Below, piece by piece: positions 1-13,194 of a stretch of 64,000 nucleotides of DNA. Within the stretch, counting starts at the first letter, position 1. Every line of letters starts with the position of its first letter. Source of the stretch: Taeniopygia guttata (taxonomy: Eukaryota > Chordata > Aves > Passeriformes > Estrildidae); NCBI RefSeq assembly GCF_048771995.1, contig NC_133026.1:10174001-10238000 (forward strand), written 5' to 3'. Below the pieces are notes generated by a model. The model worked only from the letters and a program-made list of their open reading frames with translations. It did not search any database and was not told the DNA's origin. A program made the position numbers and the translations under genes.

Positions 1-2262
1 CCCTGCAGATGCATAAAGAAATAATGTTAGGCATGCAGCACACAGTAAAATTAGCAGCATATTCCTAGCCAGGATGCATATTTCACCAAGAAACCAGTGG
101 CAAAAGTTTAGCAGTGGTATCAACAATCATCTTGGGAACCAGCAGTGCCAGATGCTTAGATTTATGTAATTTCACTGACCTGGATTTTAGGGTTTCCAGC
201 CTAACTGGAAACTTTGTATGAAAACACTGGTGTACTGTATCTTAAAAATGGCAATAAAACTATCACTTCACTTTTTTTAATAAGAAGACTGTGTCCATGT
301 TGTCTTCAAAAGTGACATTCCTGAGAGCTCCCTTTCATGGCATGGTGGGACAGCAGAAAGAGCAGAGCATGGCACGGACTTCGCTTCTGCCAAACAGGCT
401 TGATGAGGTGGAGTGAATTTCCCAGAGAAAGCCCTGCCAAGAGTTCCCTGCCCAAATCACTTGGTCTGGAAAGTCACATTGTTGTTTTCATTCCCAGCTA
501 GATGAGAGGTACTGGAGACAAAGCTCACACTGCCGAATTCAGCATAGAGAGACAGACCATTAGTCAGTCAGCTGTGAAATGTAAATAATTTTTGCCTTAC
601 AGAATATCCTCCCTGATTCTGTCAAAATCCATCATGCACAACTGCTTATTCAAGCAAAAGGTAACACAAAGTAAATATTCCCCAAACTTACAGTCTAGCA
701 GGGAACATCTTGATTTCAGTCCATTATTCTTCTTATGACACTTTGGTAAAAAACACTGTTCTTCCAATGTCAGTCTGTCCTGATCACTTTTAAAATAACA
801 AAAGCTAAATCTTTTAAAAATTAGAGACCTCTGGTTTCCCTCATGAACTGTGAATTGGGAATAAGTCCACTGACCTCACAAGCCAGGTTACTTCATTCCT
901 AATTGCAATGAGGGATAACGCTTGGCCCACAATCAGTGAAAAGATCAGTAGAGGCCAAACCATGGACAGCCTCCTGGTCTGCTTGTCAGGAGGTCAATGA
1001 CCCCTCTGGGAGTGTCCCCTCTGCCTTTGCAGGAGTGAGAAAGGGAGAGAAAGAATCAGCTTTGGGAATCAGCTGGCTGGCTCTTATTTTGTTATTTTCC
1101 TCATTGGATTCATAGGCTGATTATGTGGAAAGTTGAATTTGATTGTATTTCAAAGATGCAATGGATCATGACAGTGTTCACTGCTGGATGCTTTCAAAGG
1201 TCCAGTCCCACCGCAACAAGAAGGGCAGGCCCTTTGTGAAACATGTGAACCTCATGAGTCAAGCACATATCCATAAATACTTACCAAAGCTGATATTCTG
1301 ATCATTTGGCTTTTCCAAATGGTTTGGAAAATGGTTTCTATTTTGGCTTTTTCTTGCTGGGACCCAACCAGCAAGAGTATGACCATAAATTGTTCTTTAT
1401 AATCCGTGTAGATGGAAACTAAATTTCACAGAAGATTTAAATAAAACTTAGCAACTTAGAACAAAACAAGTATTCTGCTAAGCCATTTTATTTAAAATAA
1501 AATAGGGTTATTAAAAAAAAGGAAGAAAATACTAGCATTCGCTGAAAGTTAAAAGAGCAATAAAATAAGATTAAATTTAAAGACTGTATCAATCTACTAA
1601 TATGTGAAAATAATTACATAGAAACATTGAGAAACAGCTAAATATGTTAAATGATTCCTTGGAAAGGCAGAAAATAAAGCTTAATCTGAATATCTGTTTT
1701 GATATCAAAGTTGCCAAAACCAATGCCTACCTTTATCAGACAGATAAACTGTGCTCAGGCATAATTGCATTAAAACCATCCACAGGGACAAAGTCTCCAG
1801 GATGTCAGCACTGAGCCTGTCTTTAACTTTAGGTTTAGCACTTTTTGTCTTTTTATCTTTCTTCCACTTATTAGTTTATGCCCTAGGACATCATCCCCAG
1901 TTACTGAGAGATTCTGACAGGGAACCTTTGCAGGAGCTGTCAAGCTTAATATTTTGGTCAGTGATAGTGAATGCTTTCTTTAATCTTATGCCCTCAAAAA
2001 GAAAGCATCTACCACATTCTATGTTAGCAGCAAAGAAACAGTTGTCCAGGTTAAATGTGATTGCTTCCATCAAATTTGAGATTTTTTTCTCCATAATTTT
2101 CCTCAAGGTGCACAATATTTTCATATGACCTGCCAAAGCATTCAAAATGTCAATTTAATTAAGAATACTGCTCTATTGAAGGGCCTCAGAAGAAGTATGG
2201 CTATTTTTTAAACAAAGAAGCAAAGAAACAAGTCAGACCATATTTCCTTTTAGGAATTCAAT
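1..2262. other. AT-rich non-coding DNA, no gene seen
   Basis: I see no coding region or known repeat here. The only frames of note, a 125-codon forward and an 84-codon reverse frame near 1.75-2.15 kb, overlap on opposite strands, lack recognisable motifs and look like chance. Small structures present are a 9-bp inverted repeat with a 3-nt loop at 1311-1331 and a GATA-type palindrome at 1733-1747. Confidence 0.6.
1733..1747. promoter_or_regulatory. Paired inverted GATA motif (candidate binding site)
   Basis: The 15-mer TTATCAGACAGATAA holds two GATA cores facing each other (TTATC and GATAA). The same 15-mer recurs at 19274-19288. GATA-factor binding is an inference from the motif only; single GATA cores are very common in AT-rich DNA. 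Confidence 0.2.
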
Positions 2263-2282
2263 AATTAATTAATTAATTAATT
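2263..2282. repeat. (AATT)n simple repeat
   Basis: Five tandem copies of AATT are read directly. Confidence 0.9.
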
Positions 2283-2310
2283 TTCATTAATTTTACACAC
2301 CAATCTTCCT

Positions 2311-2324
2311 CCCCCCCCCCCCCC
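2311..2324 (+). repeat. Poly-C tract (C14)
   Basis: An uninterrupted run of 14 C, with a further CC two bases upstream. It is a homopolymer prone to slippage and to sequencing-length error. Confidence 0.9.
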
Positions 2325-2462
2325 ATGTTGTCAGGTATCTCCTAGTGAGGTAGTTAAATCAGACCTAGAACTCAAATTATATTCTTTCATCTGCTAAGTC
2401 ATTGTACAACTTTAAGATTTCCAGCTGCCTTGGGAATTGATTAAAGCTCCTTAGAATTATAA

Positions 2463-2517
2463 AACCACAGAATCATTTAAGTTGCTCTTTCAATTAAAGT
2501 AGACTTCCAGCAACCCA
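2463..2517 (-). mobile_element. Possible CR1 LINE 3'-end scrap, reverse orientation
   Basis: ACCACAGAATCATTTAAGTT resembles the reverse complement of the CR1 3' terminus, in which an AGAATCAT-type tail is followed by a GTTGGAAA-like segment. Only about 20 bases fit well and the following bases diverge, so a chance match cannot be excluded. Confidence 0.3.
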
Positions 2518-5100
2518 CTTTTCTTTATTCTGTGTTCATTAACTTGTTAAAGCTGCATGTTAGAAATCTATTTTAGTAAGAATTCTTAATTATAATTAAA
2601 GAAGTCCATCCTGCTGACTGACTTCCAGAAAAAAAAATCTGTCAAAAGGAACAACCATGTCAAGTTTTCAGTGCTGCTACAGGATGCTTCTGTCTGAAAT
2701 AACAGATGCTATGCAACAAAAAGATGCAGCTTCTTGTCCCCATACTCCCCAACATCCCTCATATCTCCCTCTCTGTTCCCCCTCCCCTAGCCCCTCACAG
2801 GTGATTATATTTGTCCTGGGAATCAGATTCTTTAAAAAGAAAAACCCATCTGGAAAAAAACCCTTTTCATCTAGTTTTAAACAACCAGATTACAAAATAC
2901 CTCCTGTTCCTGATTCCACCAAGGCAAATTCTACTTAGCCAGGGATGAGGTGGTGATGTGCCAGCAACAGAAAATCAAGGAAGGGTCTGATAGAGAGTAG
3001 CTTGGAGACATTAAGGAGAAAAAAAGTTCTTTGTAGATAATCTAAATCATTTCTGTAATTAGCTCCTATTTTGCATGACACATGGATCTTTCAAAAGAAG
3101 TTAATTTTGAATACACCTGGATGTACTCATTTTTCTTTTCAAGATAAGAAAGATTTATTTCTCAATTTCTAACTTTCATGTCAACATATGCTACACATCT
3201 GATCCTCTTTTTCTGTCATTTTCCCCTTATGCATCTGCTGCTCTTTTCCCTGCTCTAAACAGTCAGCTTTTGGTACTCAAGTGCCATCCTTCACCCAGGG
3301 TGACGCTAGGCCTCCCCACCTTCAGCCACAATTTGGGCACTGCAAGAAGGATGGCTCAGTGCTCCAGCACTGCCCTCAAGTCCCTCAATCTCTATATTCT
3401 GACTCAGGCAGTCAGAAAAATATTATATATTATTATTATATATTATATATTGCATTATAACACCAGATCCCAGTACCAAAGCATGTAAATGAGTGTACGC
3501 ATGTGAAAGTGCTTGTTGCAGAAAGTAAGGAGAGAAAGAAATTAATCTTGTAAATAAGGTTACTGGTCTCCAGCAAAGCTGGCTCAAGCAATGTTTTGTC
3601 TGTGTGTCTGAAGAAGAGTGAAACTTAGAAAAAATGGCAAAGCAAATTGCTTGATGGATTGCTTTGAATACTGCAGAATACTTTTAGGTTCAAGGTGGGA
3701 AGTGTTTAAGGGCACCCCTCTGCAAACCCATTCCCTGGCCTGGATATTACTGGAATTCTGCTTTTCTACCCATGGGCGCAAGGAGAGGCACGAGGCTGGC
3801 CCACAGCACTGACTCTGTGTGTCCTCCAAACAGAGGTTTGGACCTTACTCCAGCCAAAAGTGGGGCACAGCCAATGCTGATCTCTCTTGGAAAAGCAGTG
3901 TAGAAGGCACAGCCTACCACCAGGCTGATGATGTTCACCCCCTTCCCTTCCTCCTTCTTTTGCATGATTAAGCACTGCTGGTGATCCAGCCACTATTTCT
4001 CACCCTTCAGAGAAGGTACCACAGTGTTTAAAACACAGGAATGAGTTGGTGCCCTCTCTGCTGCAGCTGCCCTGCAGTAACACTCTGGAACAGTGGCCTG
4101 CTCCACAAACCAAGAAAAGATGACTAAGTGTCACAACCCTTGCCTATAACATTTAATTACAATTTAATTTAAAAAATTAACTACAATTTTTTTACCTCGT
4201 TTAGATACAGAAGTGCAATCAGAAATCAACCACGGTTCAAGTAACACTTACACAGAGTTTTCAATTAAAAGGCCATCCACTTGTACACCCGTGTCAAATC
4301 AAGGAGCTTCAACCTCATCATAACAATGCTCAGCATTTTCTGGTTTGTTTTTTACAAGTGTTGTACAGTCTAACCCTAATTAATCTTCATGATAATAAGA
4401 AATAGACAGGTTAGATTTATTTGGTGGGTATACAAAAAATCAGGTGGCAGAGGTGGGATAAGAATTTCTGGGGAAGACAGTCCTGTGCTAAAATCATAAT
4501 TTCTGATAACTTTCCACATATAATTTATTTGCTAATTTTGGTCTAAATTTTCATCTTTTGACTCCAGTAATTATTATTAAGATGCAGTGTCTGTAATGTA
4601 GTCAACACTTTCCAGACATACAACCAAGAAAAATTATTTTTACAAGACTGCCTATAAAAATACATTGCATTTTTGAGATAACTTTGGATTAGTGAGGCCG
4701 AGAGATTTTAAACACTGGTATGCACAATGTATGCAGTAAAACTATGTGGATTGGTAAAAACAAACTTTTTTCTTGTTGTTTTTTAGTAACCAAGCACAGC
4801 ATGCTCTAAGTTAGTAAAACTGGAGTTTCACTGACATTGGAAGTACTTAAAATTGTATGTTTCTCTCCCTTTCACAGTCTGATGTCAGTCTCATTTAATC
4901 ATAGATTTTTACCTATATACCTACCTTTCGTACAGACAAAATAAACTACTATCAACTTCTGGCAATGAAACTAAGAAGAGGATTAAATTCAACTATTTTT
5001 GCATCTCTGCTATTTTCTAATTCCTAGGTACAGTAAGGTCCATCCAAAACTAAAACCATGTTTTCCTCATACTTATCAGAAATCTACATTTATAAATGCA
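2518..5100. other. Non-coding DNA, no gene or known repeat seen
   Basis: The stretch contains scattered short frames without motifs, some of them overlapping on opposite strands at 3.6-4.0 kb, and an AT-rich patch at 3421-3450. Nothing in it could be assigned to a gene or repeat family by eye. Confidence 0.55.
3421..3450. repeat. AT-rich simple repeat (TAT/TATA)
   Basis: A run of only A and T made of TAT and TATATA units. Confidence 0.8.
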
Positions 5101-5220
5101 TTATATATATATACATATAAATGTATGTGTTCATTTATTCTATATATTTATATTTAAATACTTCCAGATGCTTATATATTTTAATATATTTATATATTTA
5201 ATATAATATATATTTATAGA
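5101..5220. repeat. AT-rich low-complexity block (TATA-type)
   Basis: About 120 bp dominated by TATATA, TATTTA and ATATAA units with occasional C or G. It is probably a decayed (TA)n-type microsatellite. Confidence 0.8.
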
Positions 5221-5510
5221 AAGTACTTTACAGAAATACCAGAAGTGAACTTGTCTGTCAGATTGTGTCTGCAGCTGTCTGTTCTCTTCTGCCATCATGT
5301 GGGTATGACTGAAGTGCAGGAATGCAGCAGCTGTTGGGAGGGCATGAGAGGATGGGAGGGTGAGAAATGCTCCTGTGCCTCCCAGGTACCTCGGGCAAGC
5401 TGGGATAGCTGCCTTCTCACTTCAAAATTGTCTGGCATGAAGCTTGAAATCTGAAACACTTCTCCATAACTTCAGGTCTTTAACAATCTAACAATCCATG
5501 AAAATTCATA

Positions 5511-5542
5511 AATAAAATGAAATAAAATAAAATAAAACAAAA
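5511..5542 (+). repeat. (AATAA)n / A-rich simple repeat
   Basis: Tandem AATAA-type pentamers with one G and one C substitution. It could be the degenerated tail of a retroposed sequence, but no body can be recognised. Confidence 0.75.
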
Positions 5543-5702
5543 TCCCAAATACTTTTCTGCAGGCATGTTTTATTGGAATACAACATTTCTTGGAATGATT
5601 GTGATATTCTGAGTGTTTTCTGCAAGGAAGTCCAGGAGCTGAACTCCTCCAGGCTGGATTCTGCTTTTTCCTCAGGGACCATCCAAATCTCCAGAAATGC
5701 TC

Positions 5703-5718
5703 TTTTTTTTTTTTTTTT
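5703..5718 (+). repeat. Poly-T tract (T16)
   Basis: Sixteen consecutive T. Read on the reverse strand it would be a poly-A, but no retrogene or SINE body is visible beside it. Confidence 0.85.
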
Positions 5719-8700
5719 AGAGGTCATCAGAGATTAAGGAACTGTTTTATAGATATGTTCTAAATATGGCTGTTTCAGATTAGTTCTAATAATCCTACCT
5801 CCCTGTGATTATGCTACTGACAAAATATATAAAATATAAGATATATACAACAAAGCTACTTCAAATAAAGGCTCTTTTTACTTTACAACTGGTTAAACAA
5901 AGAATTATGTCTAGCTTCTGACTCAAAAATGTTCTGCAAGTTGTTACTTCTCTAGTAAAGGCCTAAATGGGATAAAAAAAATTTATTATTTTATTTATTC
6001 CATAATTATTTAAAATCCCAGTCACTTCAGAACTCTGGTATAATGCCATTCAAATTGCTACAGTTTTCTCCTTAATTAGCAAGAAACAAATCTGATACAT
6101 CTTTTGGCTAATGCTGAACGAGTGTTAATGCAGTAAATGTTAGCTCTTAAATACTGCATTTGAAGAGTCACTGTGTGGGGATTTCACCCTTGCATAAACA
6201 GTGGTATTCTGGGTAAGTGCATAGTTTGTCTTTCTATTGAAAATAACAAAAGAGGAAAAAGTAAACTTATGTCTTGTCATTAAACAAAGGATAAAATAAT
6301 GCCTTCAGAAAGAAGCTACAGAAGTGTAGGGTTTTTTCCCCAAGTAAACCCTACATTTGCAAATAGGTAATATTTTCTTTAACACCAGTTAATCTACAAA
6401 TATCTTTTTGACCTTTGGATAACAGCACACTTAATACATCTGCATGTCAAACACTGCAAGTTTTACTTTGATTCACCCACTTTAAGATAAGCTATCATGT
6501 GCCAGCCAGCTGCTTTTTCTCATAGCTTCCCCCATAACTAAAACTTCTGCATAGATACAGAGCAGAAAATGACACCAGAATCACAGAGCAATATGTGCAT
6601 TTCTCAGGACTAAATGGCTTCTGTTACTTGCTCCAGCCAAATATAAACAGTGCAAAAGTACACTAACTTAGCTTCTGAAAGCAAATGTCTTCTCAGAGTG
6701 TTTCACACTAGTAGTAAACTCTCCATCTCCAGATTTTTCCTCCTTCACTGATTGTCTGAAGTAAACATTGAAAATCATGCAACTTTTATTCAGAGTGGTA
6801 AATGCAATTTGAAATAATAACTCTCTTCAGTACAGAGACCACTTTCCATGACCTAGATTATTCAATATAATATTTTAATGCTAAATAATTTGCTGCAAAA
6901 TTCTCACTATATAGCAGAGCTCTCTGCATCTGGTCTTAAATATCTGCAAGCACTTTGTAAATATTAACACATTAACTTTATAAACGTGTTAGCATTTTAA
7001 ATGTCTTAAGAATGACGCAGGTATCTATAAAGGGCAAGAAGTGTCCTGAAAAATTATATACTTCCAATGCAGGCATGGCAGTCCCTAAATATTCAGTGGC
7101 TGGTGTCAGAGGTTGATTTTAAAAAGACAAGTGATTTTTAGGTCGCTCTGTACAGTCAATGGGAAGAGTCAGGTCTTTCCAAGGTCAATGGTCAATGACT
7201 GAAAGGAATTAAATCCCTCTAAGGGACCAACAAAACAGGAAATGTCTGCAAGAAATCAGAAGGAAAACAATATAGAGTGCAAAGCTGTATAAACTGGGGA
7301 AGTGAAGTCAGGAAAAAATTTGCATGGTCTGAAGAGGTGTAGCAGAAATAGGAATGGTTTTGAACAAAGCAAGAATGGTGGGTTAGAATGTGATACCTTA
7401 ATCTGAGTGTTCAAAAAGTTTCAAGAATTTAATTAAAGCATGTGATTTTGAAAGGTTATTATCAAAGCCCTAAAAGCTTTGTAAACTGATCAAGACCTAA
7501 ATGATGTTAGAAATACAGCAAACTGCAACTGGAAACCAAAAGCAAAACTATTCCCTGTGTACTTGCAATATATACAAATGCATGCATAAAATGGTTTGGA
7601 TCAATAAATGATTTGGGGTTTTTTAGTGCTTTCATCAAAATGGAAAATACTACATTTGTTCATCTCCTTCTGCCAAGCAGGTGGAACATTTAAGAGCGGA
7701 TGGCGATCACTGCCAAGGTTTGCTTAGCAAAAAATGTTTTGCCTGTTTTAGCTATAAATAATGTTCACCACGTGTTTACTAGGCAAGGTCGTGATTCCCT
7801 TTCATCTCAGCTTGGTGAGAGACAAACCAAGTAATATTGAGAAGACTTAATTAATCCACGTGTAAACTCAGCAGATGCTAAAACTCAATAGGAAGCCAGA
7901 AGCAGCCTCACCAGAGAGAGAACACTCGAGCCCTACCCATTGCCAGCAACTTATCTCATACATTTCACGTGCAATCAGCATTGTATAAAAAATACAGTGA
8001 GTAAGAAACACAAAAATAACTATTGCAAAAGGGCAAATAAGTCCAGACTTTCCCTTAAAAGAGGGCTACAGTCAGTTTATTCATTTTTCTCCTTTTACTT
8101 CACATTTCTTGTGTTTGAGGTTACACCATAGATCAGTTTTAAGGGGAAGTTGTCCTGGAAGCCCCTTCCATAATCTGGTGGTTTGGTCAATCTCCTGCAA
8201 TCCTCACTGCACCAAGACTGGCCTTTTGCTGGGCTGGCCCATGGCGCTGCAAACCCACAAAGGCCTCATGGAAGGGTTGGCAGAGGCGTCTCCTCCTCAC
8301 GCCCTGCAGAGAGGAAGCAGCAGCAGCTCTCCTCTGTCCTGTCTTGCACTGGGTTCAGGCACCTGCTGAATGTTATGGTGATCTGAGACAGATGGAAAAA
8401 TGTGGGAGCTCCTGACCAGAGTCATGGAAGATTTTACCTGTGAATGAAGCACCTCTTTTCCCAGAGGGCTCTTCCTATAATCACTGACATGCCCGACTCT
8501 GCAGTCCAAAATGAGATTGTCCAGAACATTTGAGGATCTCAGAAATGTAGGCCACTAGGGCCTTTTGTGGATTTCAGACAAAACCTGCTGTGGGCAGCCT
8601 CTTTTGTTCGTAACTAGAGTGATTCGTCCTTGTTCTAGGAGTTAATGTTGTGTTTGGCTGGTTCCTGAATGTCATTATCCTCCTTTGCTTACCAGTCTTG

Positions 8701-10892
8701 ATGCCCCCTTCATCTTTCTTACTCAAGTTTAGTTTTCCATGATGTCAACAGATTGCAGGGAAGCTGCTCTGCTGATCTCTTCATTCAGGGACTGAATAAA
8801 TGAGACTTGCTAATGTTACATTATTATTATTTTTCAAGTTCCCAGAGCTATGGAAGTCCTGACAGCTCATGCAGAGTACAAGGCTGTTCCAACTTATCTT
8901 TTACTAAAATACACTAATGAGAAAAATTCTCATCAGGTCTCAACAAGAGTGTTTTGTTCCTTATAATGTAATGTTGACATATTTGTGTGCTGCTGTTCTG
9001 GGCCTGGATGTCAAAGCATATTAGACTTGTAGATTGTAGCCATGAATTTGGTCGGTAAAAACAAATTAACGCTTACTTTCCATGGTTCCAGTTGTTTTTC
9101 AGTATTTTCAATTCCACTGATGGCATGTTCACAAGCAAACATCTGGAAGAATATTGGCATAGGTTAGCCAAGGTCATCTCTCTAATCTGAAATCACCAAG
9201 AGTCTTGAAATACAGGGAAAATCAGAGGCATATTTGAAAACAGATCAAGTTCATCTACAGGATCCTATCCTAACTCTTCCTTCGTTTATCCAATACCTGG
9301 AAAAGTGATGACTTTAGCCACCTCATTAAACATACAGATTAAAACAGGGTTTAGTCTGAGTTTAAACTGGTGACAATTAATATCTTAGTCTCCAGTGATA
9401 AATTGCATGTCAGTTTTCCTGTATTTTCAGCCTGGGAAGTAACCCCAAAGGGACTGGGGGTGCAGTGCTTATCTTAAATGTATCTATAACATACATACAG
9501 CCCTTCACAAATGCAAAGAGGATGGATCATGTCACCAGACATGTACTTCCTAAGCAGGGTTCTAGCTGACAGTAATGAACTCTGACGGCAGAGCAGAAGT
9601 TATTTTTGTCCTAAATGACAAACTGCCATGTCCTGTTATCTAGATTTAAGGCCTGACACACTCTACTTCATCTAATGGAAACAGTTTAAAAGGAAAAGAC
9701 AGGTTAACATATGCCAGTAGGAATGGATATAGAGCTGTATTTCCCCAGGTAGCTAAGAACTAAATATCAGTTATTTTCCTAACCATGGTGGGTTTTGTCA
9801 GTTCATTTTATTTCAAGGTGTGCTTAAACTTCAAAAAAGTACTGGTATTAGCATCCCAGCATCCCCTCAGCTGGCCACTTTTCCCAGGAGAAGATAAAAA
9901 ATGGCTGAGGTTATCACAAGTTGTTACTCCTGACTGACCAGACATTCCATTAAAAGAGTGACAATCACCATTTTAAACTAAGAGAAGGGATGATGAAAGC
10001 AAACACCTAGTTACTTCTTTTCCTGTTAGGGTGGTTGTGGAGTAGTTCAGACTAGTGCACCACTTTAGATGAGCCTCACAGTACAATGCAATTACCTTTT
10101 CCTGAGGGTAACTTTATTTAGTATTTAGCTCTTAGCCAGCCTTTTGACTTTTGTCTGATATTTTGTATTTTCAGTGTCGTTAGGCAGTGACTGCATTTTT
10201 GCTCTGGTTTTATGCAGTTCTTGAGCATGATTAGGATTCCTGCAGCAGGTATTGCTTTGCAGAACCAGACATTCAAAGTGTCCTTTGCAGGGGCTTCTCT
10301 GTCAGACTCATATTTCCAAAATTCAGTACACAGGCAAGAATTTGGCCCAGAGACTGAAATTCCACACAATGTTATAAACCATGGGAGTATGACATGCCCT
10401 AGAAAGACTCTGTGCCCGGGTTCATCTTTAAAGACTCCTCCTTTTTAGTGGAATTTTATCTTCCCAGACATTATGAAATCCATTAAAATGAAAAAGACTT
10501 CTTGCGGGTTCCTGGAAGTAATTAATTCATTTATACTTAAAATAAAGGGCAGATATTGTAGTAACTGTAACTGTCAGAAAAGAGGGCACATTAGAAAGGC
10601 TCAGGAAATACAGGCTGTGTTCCTGACAAGCAGCTGAGGAGCTGCAGGGAATTAACAGTGCTGGGGCTGGGGACATTGAGTTCTTTTATATCATATTAAC
10701 AAGAACCAAGGATCCTGAAGTGTGGTTTAATGACAGGATTCAAACTTTACAAAGATTCATAATATCCTTTTCCAAAAGTATTTGAGCATGAGTATACCAT
10801 GACTTAGTTACACAGAGGTGAACCAAGTATTGCTGCACTCGCCAACACCAAAGAAGTTCTTTTGCAAATATTGAAGCCTTCACCTTCCTCGT
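5719..10892. other. Non-coding DNA, about 5.2 kb, no gene seen
   Basis: AT-rich sequence with no long frame, no clear splice-bounded coding exon and no repeat that I recognise. Frames at 8109-8509 and 10118-10448 overlap on both strands, which is the pattern of chance openings rather than coding. Confidence 0.55.
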
Positions 10893-11200
10893 GAGGGGAA
10901 GAGGAGGGGCAGACACTGATCTCCTCTTGGTGACCAATGACAGGACCTGATTTAGTGGCCTGAAGTTGTGTCAGGGCAGGTTTAGGTTGGATGTTAGAAA
11001 AAGGTTCTTCACCCAGAGGGTGGCTGGGAACAGGAACAGGCTCCCCAGAGCAGTGGTCACAGCACCAGCCCGACAGAGCTCAGTGAGCATTTGGACAATG
11101 CTCTCAGACACAGGGTGTGACTCTTGGGGATGGTCCTGTGCAGGGACAGAAGTTGGACTCGATGGGTCCCTTCCATCTCAAGATATTCTGTGATTCTTTG
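10893..11200 (+). mobile_element. CR1 LINE 3' end (5'-truncated), forward
   Basis: CR1 is the dominant avian non-LTR retrotransposon and most copies are short 3' ends. Here the order of 3'-terminal landmarks is intact: CTGATCTCC and GTGACCAATGACAGGACC, then TTTAGGTTGGATGTTAGAAA, TTCTTCACCCAGAGGGTGGC, CCCCAGAGCAGTGGTCACAG, and a terminal GATGGGTCCC...ATTCTGTGATTCTTTG tail ending at 11200. The 75-codon frame inside (MCQGRFRLDVRKRFFTQRVA...) is the residue of the reverse-transcriptase reading frame's last part and is not a host gene. The copy is diverged, hence old. It lies 0.5 kb from an opposite-orientation CR1 tail. Confidence 0.88.
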
Positions 11201-11510
11201 AATGAAGTTAGAAAAAATAATTATGCAGAGGCAAAGTAGCAAAATGCTGTTATACGTATGTAGTAAAAGATTTATCACACTGAGAGCCTAAATGGAGCAT
11301 GACAAGTCACCCAAGACCTACTAATCACCTCGACTACAAGAGATTCCACTAGAAACTTTCTTCTTCTGGGTCTATCTGTATCAGAAAAAGCAAAACAGGA
11401 GTCCACAAAAGTATAGGCCCTGCAAGTGGGTGAATAAGATGGGCCAGTAATATTGGATGGCCTAAAGACAAGTTCTTGTGTCAAGATGTACCTCTTCAAG
11501 CTGTTGTTTT

Positions 11511-11522
11511 GGGGGGGGGGGG
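11511..11522 (+). repeat. Poly-G tract (G12)
   Basis: Twelve G flanked by T-runs, read directly. Confidence 0.9.
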
Positions 11523-11712
11523 TTTGTTTTCTTTTTTACCTATAATGGAAGTGGCAGATTCTGTCTATCTGGGCCACAATTTTCAGAAACTCCTGAAATG
11601 GTTTTGAACAGGAATCTCATATTTCCACTTTGCTTTTTGCAAGCTCTACACACAACCATACTTAATTTTAAGATTTCCTTAATGGGACACTAAAGCATCT
11701 TTCTATCTTCCT

Positions 11713-11925
11713 ATCACAGAATGGTTGGGTTGGTAGGAATCTTGAATTTCCCCTGTCCATGAGCAGGGACAACTTCCACTATCTCAAGTTGCTGCAAGCC
11801 CTGTCCAATGTGGCCTTGAACATGTCCAGGGATGGGGAAGCTACAACTTCACTGTGCAACCTCTTCCAGTGCCTCACTGCTCTCACAGTAAAGAATCTAC
11901 CTATGTCCTATGTGTCCTTGGACTT
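11713..11925 (-). mobile_element. CR1 LINE 3' end, reverse
   Basis: Read on the plus strand it begins with ATCACAGAATGGTTGGGTTG, the reverse complement of a CR1 tail. It continues through CCATGAGCAGGGACAACTTC, TGGCCTTGAACATGTCCAGG and GATGGGGAAGC to CAGTGCCTCACTGC and CACAGTAAAGAATCTAC, all in the expected antisense order. It fades out near 11920. The short forward frame over it (76 codons) is antisense to the element and has no meaning of its own. Confidence 0.88.
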
Positions 11926-13194
11926 CCTTAAAAATATATTCATTTTCAATTTTTCTCTATTAAGGAAAAAAAAGCGTTTTTCATTCTAGATACCAATGCT
12001 TCTCTCTCTGTATATAGTATTTCTGTTTCTATCTATAGATACGGGTTAGAACACATGGAGACAGTGCTAAGGTATGAGTATGCTGTAGGATAATACATAT
12101 TCTTTGCTTTAACCACAACATCTGAGTTTGTAGTTCAGAATCTCTGGCTGTTTTCATTTATTTCCAGTCTGGACCTGTGTACACTTTGCTGGAGGAACAA
12201 CAGTTCTAAGCATGAAAATAGCTTTACTATATTTTTTATTGGATTTTACATTTAAAGTAATTATGATTCTCCACTGCATAGCTCTCATATTCATGTTTGC
12301 TATCTGATTATTGACTGAATAATTCAAAACCCTAACATTGCAATACTTGTGAATTAACGATTATAATAATTTTTAAAAATGAACACAGCTTCTAACTGCA
12401 CTATTTATCTTAAAAATGAGCCCCAGTCAAAATGTTCATATCCAGGTCTCAGTTTCCCTGTTTTTCATGTGATATAGATGTACTGCTGGCTTTTAACTTA
12501 CATCCAATTTAAATAACCGTCGCAGTTTTGTTTTTGCTTGTTTATCTTCATCAAGACAAAATAAACTCGAGGATTCAAGTGACCTTTTTTTAGGGACTCA
12601 TCAAAGAAGAATAAAAAATACATTTTTCTGAGATAGTGTGGCTGGGCTGAGCTGAGGAGCAGGTGTTTGGAATGCATGCAGAAGGATTCACTTGCAGCCA
12701 GTGTGTTTAAAGCTGGAGAAGCCAGCCAGCACTGTGCTCTTCAGCTTGTAAACTCTGGTTGCTGATGTGATGAGAAACAGTGAATGTTCTGCTGACAAAT
12801 TTAGACCCTTCATCCCAAGAGGTTCCTACTAGGTAACAGACTTTGTGACAAATCCAGGTTCTTTTTTGATGGTCTATATATTTCAGAACAATAATATATG
12901 TTATATGTGTGCCTTCTGGAAGCCCAGAAGAAAGTGATGTCCTCCTTGTGCAATGTGAGCAGCTCTTTCAGTCTCCATGAAGACAAGTCACAGGGCTCTC
13001 TGAGAACCAGGAGGGAATAAATAGAGAATTGGAATATATATGTTATTTTTTCTGTCAATTGTTCTCTTCTGTGGTTTATAAGACTTGCCTTCCAAGTTTA
13101 TATGTCAATATAGGTAAAATAATAATTGCAAGATAATAAATAATGTATTATGTGAAGTCTAATAAACTGGAGTTGTGTGAGAGTTGCAGTCAGA
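11926..13194. other. Non-coding DNA, no gene or repeat recognised
   Basis: AT-rich spacer between CR1 copies. A reverse frame of 82 codons at 12810-13058 has no recognisable domain and no supporting context. Confidence 0.55.
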